From the NCBI GenBank assembly GCA_963969595.1, contig OZ018409.1, forward strand, positions 42,111,282 to 42,175,281: a DNA stretch of 64,000 nucleotides, in the 5' to 3' direction. Under the pieces are notes generated by a model, which made no database searches, was not told where the DNA came from, and was given only the letters and a program-made list of their open reading frames with translations. Shown here in pieces: positions 44,778-57,000 of this stretch. Position 1 is the first letter of the stretch. Each line of letters begins with the position of its first letter. The position numbers and the translations under genes are program-made. The stretch comes from Neckera pumila (lineage: Eukaryota; Streptophyta; Bryopsida; Hypnales; Neckeraceae).

Positions 44778-44789
44778 TTAAGTATCATC

Positions 44790-45370
44790 TTGAGCAATGG
44801 TGAAATCTCAAAACTACAATCATTAGATTCACAAAATAAAATCAAAATGTCCCAAAGGAAACAACGGTTTTAACATTTGCAATAGAGAGTACAAAATAGT
44901 GAAATTTCTTGGGAGCAAAAGGATGTAAACATAAACAAACTCACCAAATTCAAAGAATTTCAAGCCACTCCTTATGAAATATAAGTGAAAAGGGATTGAG
45001 GTCAATGTTGAATTTATGTTGAGATTTCTTTTGTGGTTCTATGAACTCCCTGCATGGTTGCAATGATAACCACAAGCATCTTTTCAAATGGTGGAATAGT
45101 GAATGAACCTTTGCCCATGTATCTAAATCACATGGGAGTGTTCCTTGGAAGTTATAAAAGAGTGACTATTCAACCCAATTCCACCCCCTTTCAACTCCAA
45201 TTCCACTCCTTGTACACTTTTAACTACATTAGAATGCCCAGAGAGTGAAATTGGATTTCAATAGTAGGGTGTCATTTTGGGAGTACAATACAATAGAACT
45301 TCTAATAAACAACACTCTAAAGTTATATTGATTGACGGTGGACTGACTTGCATGCAAACATCATGAATGC
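44790..45370. other. intergenic
   Basis: AT-rich DNA without a supported gene or repeat. Confidence 0.4.
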
Positions 45371-45373
45371 AAG

Positions 45374-45655
45374 TAAGGTAACTGCACCTAAAATTGCACA
45401 GTTAAGCAATTCAACATTGTTTTTACTATTATGTTGAAAAATAAATTGTGGGGTCCCATTGGTAGTCAAAACAAGATTCTAGATTCTCTTAGAATGCATT
45501 TTTTGGACACCGTGTGAATAAACTACAAATTTTCAAAGTGCCGAAATAGGTGCACCTAAAAGCGATCATAGTCATATGAATAGTGGGAGTACATTTTAGG
45601 CAAGAATATCCACTGTGCGCTTTTAAGGACTGCAATTTTAGGTGTAGTTACCTTA
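45374..45655. mobile_element. fold-back MITE with TAAGGTAACTGCACC ends (282 bp)
   Basis: TAAGGTAACTGCACCTAAAA and its complement TTTTAGGTGTAGTTACCTTA (one mismatch) bound a 282-base non-coding block. An internal GTGCACCTAAAA-like word and TCAAGCAA-type sequence show no ORF. Confidence 0.75.
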
Positions 45656-45659
45656 AACC

Positions 45660-46550
45660 TCTCTAAGTCAGACCAGTCCAGGCCAAGCTCTTTATAGATA
45701 TTCTATTGTAATGGAAAAAAGTATGCAAGCATATGTGGTAGAAAATAAAATTGCTTCCAATTCCAATTCCGCTTAGTTAATGCTGGACGTCCTGCAGTGA
45801 TTGCCAACCACAATGCCTCAGAAAAGCTTTTCTTCCCTTCCATAACAATGGTTCCTTCTGAAAGGAATGCACTGAGGCGATAGCGATCTGATAATCTCGT
45901 TTGATAATCTCGTTTACGATAGTACCGAAGCAGCACGCTACTCAATCAATTTGGAAAATTTGCAACAGAATTTGCTTTCATCTGAGTGTAGCGAAAACCA
46001 GTTTGGTCAAAGGAAAAATATGGAAGAAAAGCTGTTAGATTCAAAGGTAACTCCTCTGTTACAATATTTCACATGCCTATCAAGAATAATAAACCTTCCA
46101 GTTCAACATCATCCAAAATGAGCATACCAATCCTGTATTCTTGACCTACAATTCCATTGATTCCCTCCGTGATTTCAACTAGTAAGCCAGTCCATCTTCA
46201 ATTCCACTACAACACTGAAACTGGAACTGCTTGTTCATGAAGCTAATTCACATTATCAAAACGATCATGTGCCCTCTACCATCCCAATCCTCCTCAGTTT
46301 TTCTCATAAGAGCCAAATGAATATAAGCTCCATGAAAACATTCTGATGAAATTCTGAAAACATTTAGTTAGAGATGATTCTCCTGCGATTAGAAAATGCT
46401 TGACAGCATCATCAGACATAATGGCAAGTCGATCATTTCTCTCCATCAAGAATGTTTCAGATCTGTACTATTTGGGAAGTGCTTAGAACAAGAAGGATTG
46501 CATGTTATAATCCTCTTACTGACAAGCCAAAGAGAAAGTGACACGGTTTG
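45660..46550. other. intergenic region downstream of the TBL pseudogene
   Basis: Short frames only; includes tandem GATAATCTCGTTT words at 45890-45915. Nothing recognised. Confidence 0.4.
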
Positions 46551-46659
46551 CCTCAATCGCAAAATGGTTGAAAAGACACCTGGGACTTGCCAAGATGAAT
46601 TTTGTTTTTTCTTCCATTGGGTGCAATCTTGCACTTCCTTTGTAAGTTAGCTTCTCCAA

Positions 46660-48535
46660 CCCACTTGAAGATCACACCACGGAGAGAGTGCACAAGGTCA
46701 TTCCATGTGTCAATAGGCCCCGGGAGTCACCAGTGAAGGCAGTCATTTGGGACGGTCCCTTTGGTGCCTTTGTTCTATTTCTTCTGCTCGTCTTCCCGGT
46801 ACTTGTTAAGATGCGCATCTCCTCGACTCTGTGCAAGCTCTGTAATGCCCAGCAGCTTGAGCCGTTCCTTACCAATCTCGTCTGTAATCAATGACGTGAC
46901 AAAAAATAAATTTTTTCTCATGGCCTCTCAAATGATCATGCGTTAAATGTGGATACCAAATGCAGACATAAAAGTGACATAAAAGTGATAATTTAAAAAG
47001 ATGTTTAAGAAATTTTAAATCCTCGTAATCATGTTATACCCTTTGTCTTAAAATTTTAGGGTCATAAGAGGGAATGTTGTTGCAGAGTCTAGGAGGATTG
47101 GAGCGAGCAGACCTGTCGTTCTTAAACTGTTTCTTCTGAATGTCGTACAATGTGGTCGTGTCGTAGCTCATCGGGAGACCTCCAGGGGCGGTACGAATGT
47201 ATGCTCCGCCCGTATCCCAAGCTCCGTTTTCAAAATGCTCAGGACTAAATGACTGGTAGACAGTGGTGCCGTTGAATCCCGGAATTTTCAAGTCCCCCAT
47301 GAGAACGTTCCTTATTGCTTTGCTGTAAGGTTTATGGAACCCTAGTTGCTTTTCACACGAGGGACATCCATGGCAACCTAAAGCTTTCTTTTTCTCGAAA
47401 TACGCAGCCCTCTTGTACCACCGCTGGCCTGGCAAAAGGTGCAGACCGACACAAGAATGTTAGCATGAGCTTAAACCTGGAACCCTAAAACCCTATAATC
47501 TGGATGCAAGTTGCTGACAATCCAGAGAGAAACAGAAAGCAATTTGGTGGTTTTGAGATGGACCTGTTAAAATGTGTCGAATCTCAGCACCAACTACTGC
47601 TGTCACCCAGTTGGGATCCAGTTCATCAACATAGACGTGGCTCACAGTTTCCGTAGTGTTGTCCGGCCACGTGATTAACTTGTTCTCTTCATGCACCAGA
47701 TAGGGCGACCCATGTGTGGTCAGTGTGACATTCGACGATTCGAAATTGTAAACGTTGTGCCTGCCGTCCTCGCTCTAATAGGTGTGACTTGGAACCTCCG
47801 CCTTCATGGAGAACCAATTTCCCACCAGAAATTGGTTATCCAGTTCATTAACAACTTGATTTAGAAAATATTTTCCAGCTACATTTTTAATACATTTTCC
47901 GGGCTAGATTCTAAAAAGAAACACTAGGTTTGCAAGCAAGAGATCCATGCTAGATCTATGTCCAGAAAGCAAGTTCTAACCATTAAGTGGAGATGTTCTA
48001 ATGAACAGGAAAGTACATGCTTGATTAAGGTACAACTTGGCATTATGTCCTACAACCCTCTCTACAAGCCTCCCATTTTTGCTCTCCAAGGTTATCAAGT
48101 CCATTTCCATTTCCTCTTTGAGAAGGTATAAAATGTTGAACGTGAGAAAGACATTTTGTTAATGAAATGACAAGATTTAAGGATCCTTTTTTCTTGTTTC
48201 GAGGGTGTGATCTCCAAAGAATTGCACTTCCAGATGTTTGAAAAGGCAAAAAGCACATACCTGTGAGAGACTACAGAGAAGGGATTTAGATTGGTTGCGG
48301 GCAATGGAGTCACCAGCAAAGACGACAGACCGGTTGCGCATGGCCATCAAAAACGCGGCAGCGGTAATTCTTGGGACCGTCAGGTTTCCACTTCCAGTAA
48401 AGATAGACATCATCAGGACGCCAATGCCATCAGAACAAAAAATTCTGATGGCAGTTCTGGTGAGCTTGGACATACTTGCAAGTGCTGCTGTTGTACATTA
48501 CATACCTTACCATGGGTAGCTCCAGACCAAAAACC
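46660..48535 (-). pseudogene. trichome birefringence-like (TBL / PC-esterase) pseudogene
   Basis: The intact family O-acetylates cell-wall polysaccharides in the Golgi. Exon A (~48535-48260) has TCKYVQAHQNC, RPDDVYLYWKWKPDG and the GDS block FLMAMRNRSVVFAGDSIARN up to SLSQ|GTATGT. Exon B (47795-47564) has SEDGRHNVYNFES, NVTLTTHGSPYLV and EIRHILT. Exon C (from 47428) has GQRWYKRAAYFEKKKALGCH and SPEHFENGAWDTGG. Exon D (from 46881) has GITELAQSRGDAHLNKYRE and the catalytic DxxH block NDCLHW*LPGPIDTWNDL. Lesions: an in-frame TGA at 48430-48432; a frameshift between NYRC and FLMAM (~48355); TAG at 47775-47777; TAG at 46775-46777; and TGA at 46727-46729 replacing the Cys of HWC. The Ser and the Asp/His of the catalytic site remain visible. 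The N-terminal membrane anchor was not found. Many independent lesions mean it is dead, unless several are assembly errors. Confidence 0.87.
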
Positions 48536-49018
48536 AGGGTGAAAAAAAAAAGCTTATTCCCACTCAAATAGGCGAACAGCAACTATAGAAATGCACCATG
48601 AGCTTAGGGTGCAGGATGTTTGCAACTCGCACAAAGAAATCATTTGCATGCTTCGAAAATCACATTTCAAATCATTGAATCTGAAATTTTGCAGGCAATA
48701 GTTTTCAGACCCCTCACCAAGTCATATTCAATCAGATTCCAAATGACGTTGACATCAAGATTTGAAAACCAATGCCCTTCCGGGCTCTTGCAATGCATCA
48801 CACTGATGCCATTCAACTGTTCGACCAATGTTGGCCAAAAATTGTCAAGAAAATTCATTTGTCATCAGCACTGAACCTCGCTGGCATCCTCTCAATCCTT
48901 CCATTGACGATGCACATCTCTGTGTTTAAAGATCAAGCTCTGTACAAAATTTCTAGGTGAAGTAACCTAGAGGTGCTGATCAACAGCAAAGATGAGCAAC
49001 CAGAAGAATACTCTACCT

Positions 49019-50160
49019 CTAACTTTCCACGACAAGCGATACTCCGGTGGAACCAAATCCACCTTCGCCACGGACTGTGGCGTCCAAATCGTCCACTTCC
49101 ATAACATTGGGAGTGACGATGAGCTCCAGAATGAGCTGCGCAATCCGGTCTCCGGCTTTGATTTCAAAATCAGAGTCTGCGTGGTTGAAGAGGATGACAC
49201 CAACTGGTCCACGGTAATCGGCATCGATCACCCCAGCGCCAACATCAATCGAGTTCTTCCATGCCAAACCTGAGCGGGGAGCTGCACATTGAGCACGGTC
49301 AGTTAATGGCACAGCCTTGATCTCGACTATCAAAAGAAATTCCGAGTTCATTGCAAATCACCTCTTTCTTTGGTAACCCCTAAAATTAATGACCAAGGAA
49401 TCGGGGTTTTGAAATGGTCATTTCGATTGACCATATTGTGAAAATTACTATCCAAATTTACATCATCAGAGTCAGTGAAGGACAGTAGACGTGTTGGTCA
49501 AAAAACAAAATTAGAAGAGGACAAACGGAGCGCCAATGTGACCTACTCCTACCTGCTAAAAACTTGAGCACAATTTGGACTACCTGCTCTTTTGGGGGGT
49601 AATCTCGAGTAATTCGTTGCACCACTAGCCTCAGCAAGATGTGAGCACAAACAGCAAATGCCATTAGAAAGATTAAAAGACAAAACTCACCAACGCGAGC
49701 GTATGTGCCTTCAGGAATGGCAATGGACAAGTCAGTCTTGACGAGCGCTTTTCCGCGGGCCGGCACAACAGCATCATAAGCACTGTAACCAATCCACCAT
49801 CAATGCCAAAGGCTCCCCAAAAGGAACCCGTCCAAGCCACAACAAACAGCACTCCAGAGCCAAGTCCTAACCGAAGACTCCGCAACAAGAAGTCCACACC
49901 CAGCGGAATTTGAACAAATGTGAAAACAGGGGAATTGAAGAGCGTAAGACCCTCCAAAGCAAGAGATGAGTGTTAGTTACGAACCTGGATAGATCGTAAC
50001 CAGCTGAGAGAGCGGAACCCCGTGAGGGCACGACAGCATTCTCCGAGAGCTTCTTGATCCTCAACGCCTGTGACGCAAGGACCACTTTGCCATTGGTGAT
50101 ATGCCCGTTGTTGTTGTTGTGGTCGTCGTCCAGCTTCGGGATCTTTGCTTGGGGCTCCAT
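49019..50160 (-). CDS. DUT: deoxyuridine 5'-triphosphate nucleotidohydrolase (dUTPase)
   Basis: Hydrolyses dUTP to dUMP and pyrophosphate, keeping uracil out of DNA and feeding dTMP synthesis. Exons: 50160-49985, 49782-49691, 49281-49019, with GT-AG borders and matching phases (2, then 1), giving about 176 residues. All five trimeric-dUTPase motifs are present: [12 protein letters not shown] (split by intron 1), [29 protein letters not shown] (with the catalytic Asp), [21 protein letters not shown]. The first ~25 residues are Asp/Asn-rich and variable, as usual in plants, and show no clear organelle transit peptide, so a nuclear/cytosolic enzyme is likely. No lesion seen. It lies tail-to-head upstream of the TBL pseudogene on the same strand, without any functional link. 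Confidence 0.95.
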
Positions 50161-50531
50161 TGCGACACCAGCAAGAGCAGGGCTCCGATCCAGAGGTGGA
50201 ATGGCGCAATGGGGTGGGGTGAACTAGAGGGGGAGAGGACGGAGTGATGCAACAGTTGGGGATGATGCCTTGAGGCGATGAGTGTCAGAGTCGGAGTTGC
50301 TGTGGAGAGTGGAGACGACTACCGGGGCCGTGGAGACGCCGCAAAGCCAGACCTTGAACTAGAACGCGCGGGAGAAGGTCTTCGTCCCTTCCTCTCTCTT
50401 TCCTCAGGGTCGGTCTTCGATGGATGATTTCATGAAAGTGGATAAATTGGTGTCTGTTCGTTCGCTGATTCAGTGAATGCCGGCCCTTACATTTCCGTAG
50501 TTGTAAGGTAACCGGTTCTGAAATCGCACAT
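50161..50531 (-). promoter_or_regulatory. leader and probable promoter of the dUTPase gene
   Basis: Mixed-composition DNA directly upstream of the dUTPase ATG; the open frames across it (for example 50285-50608) have no recognisable content. No TATA box or defined element was identified, and a fold-back repeat at 50532-50643 limits the region. Confidence 0.35.
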
Positions 50532-50643
50532 GCTCTAAAATCGTCCACCCTACTCAAATGTACATTGCTTGTACATGTTGCTTTTTCATAGCCTTCAACA
50601 ATGTACAAACAGTGTACATTTTAGGGTGTGGGCGATTTTAGAG
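50532..50643. mobile_element. fold-back MITE-like repeat upstream of the dUTPase gene
   Basis: GCTCTAAAATCGTCCACCCTA and TAGGGTGTGGGCGATTTTAGAGC are near-complements, and inside them AAATGTACA and TGTACATTT also pair. 112 bases, no ORF. It sits about 370 bases upstream of the dUTPase start codon. Confidence 0.8.
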
Positions 50644-51059
50644 CTTTATGTCATTTCGACTTCAAAATTTAATAACTAATCCTAAAAAGCTCCAAAAATT
50701 ATACAATGACTTGGGTTAAATGCCAATTTCTTTTGTCTTTCAAGGAAAATTTACTGAAAACTATTTTAAGAAGCTTCGCCTCCCCAAAATTCACTTTTAG
50801 CTCTTAAGTGGGCAATTTCTGAAATTGTTACCTTAGGGCAGGTTTAGCAAATACCTTCTATATCCACATCAGGAACTTCAAGGCATGTGAATATGGTGCA
50901 TTGAAATGCTATCAATATAATTTGGTGTCAACCTCCATGTCAACTCAATATCAAAGATGACACTAAAATGGCACTAAAATGGTCTTTGGTGTCAAAAAGG
51001 CATCAAAAGAATGTGGGTCAGATTTTTTGATGCATATCCATCCACATACATTACCTTAA

Positions 51060-51960
51060 GTTAAGCTATTTTGTTTTGTTTTATTTGTTACATTGAGATC
51101 TCTTCAACCATGCATCCCTAGTCACGTGCTTGGTATTATCAAAAAGCCTTTGGCAAGGAAGGGTGCACGAGCTATGTTTATTGGCGTTCCAACTCACATT
51201 GAGAAAGTTATGGGTTTTTGGGTTATTTCGGTTTTAAAAAAATTAGAAAATTCCTTCTACTTTTGTTTTGGTTGTGGCACCCACATAGGGCATACGAGTC
51301 ATATCCTTAAGAGAGGTTGTTTGTTTTGTTTTATTTATTACATTGAGATCTCCTATATTGTGCACCCTCCAATCGCGTTCTTGGTACCGTCGAATGCATA
51401 AGCTTTGTTTTGTGGCTTTTGGACCGACGGTGTGAAAGTATTTGAATTTCAAAGTGTTTATGAATTAAAAAATTAGAAAATCATTTTGATTTTGATTGTA
51501 GCAACGACACAAAATATACTAGTCGATACCTTAAATTAGATTGTTTGCTTTGTTTTGTTTGATATACTGAGATCAAAGAAAGTGTGAGGCATCCAGCAGC
51601 GTTCTTGGTACTGTTGGAAAGCTCTTGGCAAGGAGGGGCACATGCACTTTGCTTTGTAGCATTTGGACCTTTGGTGTGAAAGTTATTGAATTTCAAAGTT
51701 TTTTATTAATTAGAAAATTGAATAAAAGTATCTTTTATTTTGAAAAAAATTAACTTCACATCACATGTCCAAATGTCACAAAACAAAGCCCTTGCACTCC
51801 TTTGTGCACAAAGCTTTCTATTTGTGCCAATTTCGTAGTGTCATGGGTGTGTTTAATTAAAAAATTGAATGAAATTATCTTTTATTTTGGAAAAAATATA
51901 ACTTTTACATCACATGTCCAAATGCTACAAAGCGAAGCCCTTGCACTCCTTTGTGCATAA
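51060..51960. repeat. tandem repeat array (units of ~225-250 bp, then ~190 bp)
   Basis: TTTGTTTTGTTTTATTTGTTACATTGAGATCTC-type unit starts are at about 51070, 51322 and 51548. Each is followed by CGTGCTTGGTA / CGTTCTTGGTACCGTC, GGCAAGGA, TTTGTGGC.TTTGGACC, GTGTGAAAGTTATTGAATTT and TTAAAAAATTAGAAAATT. From 51720 a shorter doublet (ATCTTTTATTTTG...CACATCACATGTCCAAATG, CCCTTGCACTCCTTTGTGCA) occurs twice, about 180 bases apart. Related to the repeat at 18780-19035. No genes. Confidence 0.75.
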
Positions 51961-54090
51961 AGCTTTCTATTCTATTCATACTAAAAATGCAACCTCTCAC
52001 ATTGCAATAAAGCCCTTGCATTCGTTCATGCATAAAAGATATTAAATTTAAAGTTTCTACATATTAGAAATGATTTTTACTTTTATTTTTGTTGTAGCAC
52101 ATAAGTTTGTTATACTTGTCGAGTTGCGTCTTCGAGGTGGAGGGATCATTCCTTTCTAGATATCTAGATAGAGAATTCAATTATAATGCTCACAACCTCA
52201 ATGGCTAGCCAGAGGTACAGTGTCACTGTGTTATAACTGTTGGAGACACCATTGGCTGGGAGAGATACTTTATTGCTGGGGGGCCTTCTGATTTTGGAGA
52301 GAGCAAAAGAAAGCCCCCTAGCAAATGTGAACAATGATATGCAATGGCACAGGGCGCACCAATAGATTCTAAAATAGATGGGAAGGGTGAAAATATGCAA
52401 CTCTAAAATGGGGATGGATGGTGAGCTAAAAATAAATAACATTGTGGTGGCACCAACGATCTGTCAGCTTTGATACAAAGAATTGGTGGGAACACACATA
52501 GTTGGCCAAATATTATATTACGGCCATTGGTTGCCCAATTTCAAATCAACCAAAATTAACCAGTAGTATAGATGACAAAATTTAGAAAAATTATTTTTTG
52601 ACTATCAAACTTTTATATATTCAAAAAAATTTATAAATATTGGATTTGTTGAATTTGCCCTATATTTATGGTATATATTGAGAGATGGCCTAATTTGCCT
52701 CTCTGATGTCATGCCTCTTTTCATGGTACTTATATGATAACTTTTGGGTGTCCAAAAATTGAATAGTCACTAGAACTTGAGACCAATTTTAAAAGGCCCA
52801 AAGAACTACAAATTGGGCTAGCTTAAAAATGTGCTTGGGCCTAGATATAAAGTGGTTCTAATGAATATTTTGAAAGTTCTCTCTACTAGTTACAACAAAA
52901 TCCACCATGTAACCATCATTGATTAAAAATATGGATTTTAACATTCAAAACAATATTTTGCTTTTTTGAAACAAACTAATAAAAATGAAATTATTTCAGT
53001 TTGACTCTCTTTGGCTCTCTTTGAAAACTTTGAACAGGATTCTAAAAATGAGACATTTATGCTAATTTGAAGAATATGAACAAGCTTCTAAATATAAAAT
53101 GATAAAGTTTTGATTTATTCCTTAATGTTTTATACTTCTTTACAAATCTATGACTAAAATCTTAAATGTTTAAAGGACATTTTGTATTTGATATGGGAAT
53201 TCAAAGATGGGGTGAAGTTAGAGTAATACATTTTACAATTAAATGATCAATATATTTGACTTCCAAATCAATGATCCTATTTTTATAAGATGGATTTTGA
53301 AGTTTATGCTTGTGAAAATATAAATTATTGCATTTTTAATCAAAAAATTGTGACAGATGCAACTTAAGTTTGAATGCTGTAATCTTCTACTTCTTTCAAG
53401 AAATTGCATTTTATCTTTAGTAATTCTATTAAAATAGATATTATTTAATAATATAGTATTTAATAATAAGACCAAAAATAAAAGCTCAAGGTTATTAATA
53501 AAGAAATGTGAAGAATAGACACAATGTACACTTTTTAGTGAGATAGTAGCTGCAAATATATATATGACTTGAAATAGTGGTTTGACTTTCATAATTCTTT
53601 GGAAGTATATTTTTTTCTGTATATTTATGGCAAAAAAGAGTCAAATAATATGGTAAAGAATTGCATCTTTAGTTTATTTTTTATTGTCCAAATTTGTTTT
53701 TGAAATTTTGCATGGACTTGATTACATCTTTGTTTAAAAAAGAAGCATCAAGGACTATAAGCATCTATGGGATGTAGTTAGTAGAATTGTCTAACTTCTA
53801 TACACTTTTTATACATGGTATTTTAAAAAATTAGAGTTGTAAGTAGAGTTGTCTATCTCCATCTTACTCTTTATTCATAGTAATTTTTAGACTCAAATTA
53901 TTTGAATCTTCTTCTTCTACATTTATACTTCAATTATTTTTATATTTAGTTTAGATTTCAATTTACATTGTTATTTCAAAGCTCAATTTAATTTATTAAT
54001 TCATTATTTTTGGCCACTTAGTTTCAAGAACAAAAGCAACAAAATATATATTTAAAGGAAGGATTGCGGTCCTATGACATCACGACAAAC
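51961..54090. other. AT-rich intergenic region
   Basis: Strongly AT-rich from about 52.5 kb on, with only short chance frames. The last few hundred bases before 54091 should contain the former promoter of the GMC gene; none was identified. Confidence 0.4.
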
Positions 54091-57000
54091 ATGGCAAAGC
54101 ATTGGAATCTAGTATTACTCTTGAGCTTGTTGCAAGCAATGACCATCTGCAGCTTCTGTGATAAGATTTATGATGGTAAGTTGGAACTTCATATTGCCAA
54201 GTTTAGTACACTATTTTAATGCACTTATCACATATTTAGAAACTTCACAAACACATCTATCAATATAATTTGTTTAGATAGAATATACAAACCTTTATAT
54301 CCTACCAAGTTTGAAATTTGACAATTCAGTGTGCTTACTATAAATCATGTATTAATATGAACCAGATCCAAATTATTTGTTTGTACAGAATGCAATGGAA
54401 GCACCACCTCAAAGTTTCAAAACATACGATTACATCATTATGGGAGGAGGAACTACAGGATGTCCATTGGCAGCGACTCTCTCCCAAAATTTCTCTGTAT
54501 TACTCTTAGAACGAGGAGGCTCACCATATGGTGATCCACTTGTGGAGAATCTTGAGGGCTTCTATTCCAATTTGCAAATTGATATGCCTACTTCTTCATC
54601 ACAATCCTTCATCTTGTATTCTTGGTGGTGGTAGTGCCATCAATGCAAATTTTTTCACTAAGCCTCAACATGACTTTGTTGAAGAAGCAGGTTGGGATCC
54701 AACTCTCGTGAATTCTTCTTTCAATTGGGTCGTAGACAAAGTTGCTCAATTTCCAAACTTGCAAGTTTTTCAATTGGGTCGTAGACAAAGTTGCTCAATT
54801 TCGAAACTTGCAAGTTTTTCAAGCGAGTTTCTTCTCTTTAAACTTACATAGCATTAACATTATTCAATGATAGATTGATAGCAAGGTGTTTGCTAATGGA
54901 TTTATGCAAAAAAATAAATAAATTATTCATTGATGCGGAAAATACAATTTGGGAGGAAGCGCTTTTGCCATTAGTCAAAAACGCTTCTTTATTGCATATA
55001 CTAGTTTTACATGCTCCTTGAATATGTGGTTCTGGTTTATTTTCTCCAACTTACTTGTTTTTATGAATTTTTAGCTTATGGCAATTATAGAATAATTATT
55101 GTGACTTTTATTATTATTTTTAAAGAAGAACCTTTGCTTTGTTAAATAATTTTATAAATTTTCAATTTCATTTGCGTTTCTTTATTTTGTGGTTAGTGTT
55201 GACATTGAAATCATTGATTTATTATACAGCCATAGGTGTGGTAGTTAGTCAATTTTATAGTACTTGTAAATATTAATGCATTTTCTCTTTCTCTTATGTT
55301 GATTTTTGACATATTAGACAGCAGCAAGAGACGCATTGTTGGAAGCTGGTGTTACCCCAAATAATGGTATGACATATGAACATTTGATTGGCACCAAGGT
55401 AGGTGGATCATTGTTTGATGAAAATGGTCACCGTCACTCTGCAGCTGACCTTCTCTCATATGCCAATCCTGACAACCTTGATGTCTTCATTTGGGCCGGT
55501 GTCCAAAATATTATCTTCCATGGTAAGTTGTAAATATTTACCAATCATTTCCTTATGATTCTTTTTATTATTTAAAAGTCGTAAAAATTTATTAGTCATG
55601 TCTTTATAGCACTACAAGAGAATGGGATGTTTTAAATGAGTTTTTAAGTATAGTCCTAGACATAAGATTTTAATTAATGACCTTTAAGGCAATTTTCAGC
55701 AAAGTTTTACTAGAAAGACATGCGTTTCTAGTAACATTTTGCTAAGAATTGCCTTAAAGGTCATTAATTAAAATCTTGTGTCTAGGACTATACTTTAAAA
55801 CTCACTTAAAACACCTCATTCTCTTGTAGTGTAGACTAGATAATGACAAAGGTTATGTCTTAATAATTAATAATATTTGCAAATAAGGACCTATTAAATT
55901 GTGTCAACAACAGAAGTATTGAATTTGGGTGGTTCTTCATGACCTAGACTTCTTTGCCATTATGTAGCATATTAGTATCAATATTGGCAAGTGTGAGTTG
56001 ATTGATTTTTTTGGAATCTCAATATATTCATGCAAAATATACAAGCTAGAAGAACCCTTGTATTACATCTCTCTACTACTGTACAAACTTTGCATACTTG
56101 ATGCCATTGCGCACATATAAAGGTTCATTGTTAGAACTTTAGATTATTGATAGTAATTGACTCTTCTTTGCCAATCACAATTTGCCACAACAATGAAACT
56201 TGTTATTGTTGAACAAATACTACATGACTAATCATATTGTCTATCAATGCATTATAGGATCATCATTACATCCAAATTATAAAGCAGCAAGTGTGTTATT
56301 CAAAGATTTGAATGGCAATAGTCATACAGTCTTCTTGAAGAATGAAAACAGTGAGGTAATTCTTTCAGTAGGAGCAATTGGTAGCCCTCAATTACTCATG
56401 TTGAGTGGAATTGGACCTGAGGATCATCTTACTAAATTCAACATTACCACCATTTATAATAATCCATTTGTGGGCGCCCACATGGCAGACAATCCTACCA
56501 ACTCCTTGTGGGTGCTTACCAATAAAGAAGTAGAAGTATCATTGATTGAGGTGGTAGGCATCACCAAGTTTGGTAGCTACATTGAGATTTCCAGTGGCAT
56601 AGCCGAGGTAAATGGTCTCACACACATTCAACCTTTTTATTTTAAACGTTTTTTTACATCAAAAGGATATTCTACTACTAGGTGATGTTTTTGAGTTAAT
56701 TTAAATGCAATTTTATTGAGTCTGTAGATTATATCTCATCTGAATTTGGAATAATTGATTTGGACTTCATCTTGGAATTAGTGCAAAGTCATCACCTAGC
56801 ATGGGTGGTTTTCTTATGATGTTAGATCTTGATTCAACTATTTGCATTGGTATTATTGTTAATCTTTTGTATAATTTTTAAATAAGAGGTTTAATTGCCT
56901 AACACCAAATTCTTTGACAACAATGTACAGACATTGCTAAAAGTTGCACAAGAAACAAGTAAGAATGTCAAAAAAATTCCAAGCTAAGCAAAAGCCCTTC

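Noticed and set aside
50285..50608. 107-codon minus-strand frame upstream of the dUTPase gene
   Set aside because: It runs through leader and a fold-back repeat, and has no recognisable content.
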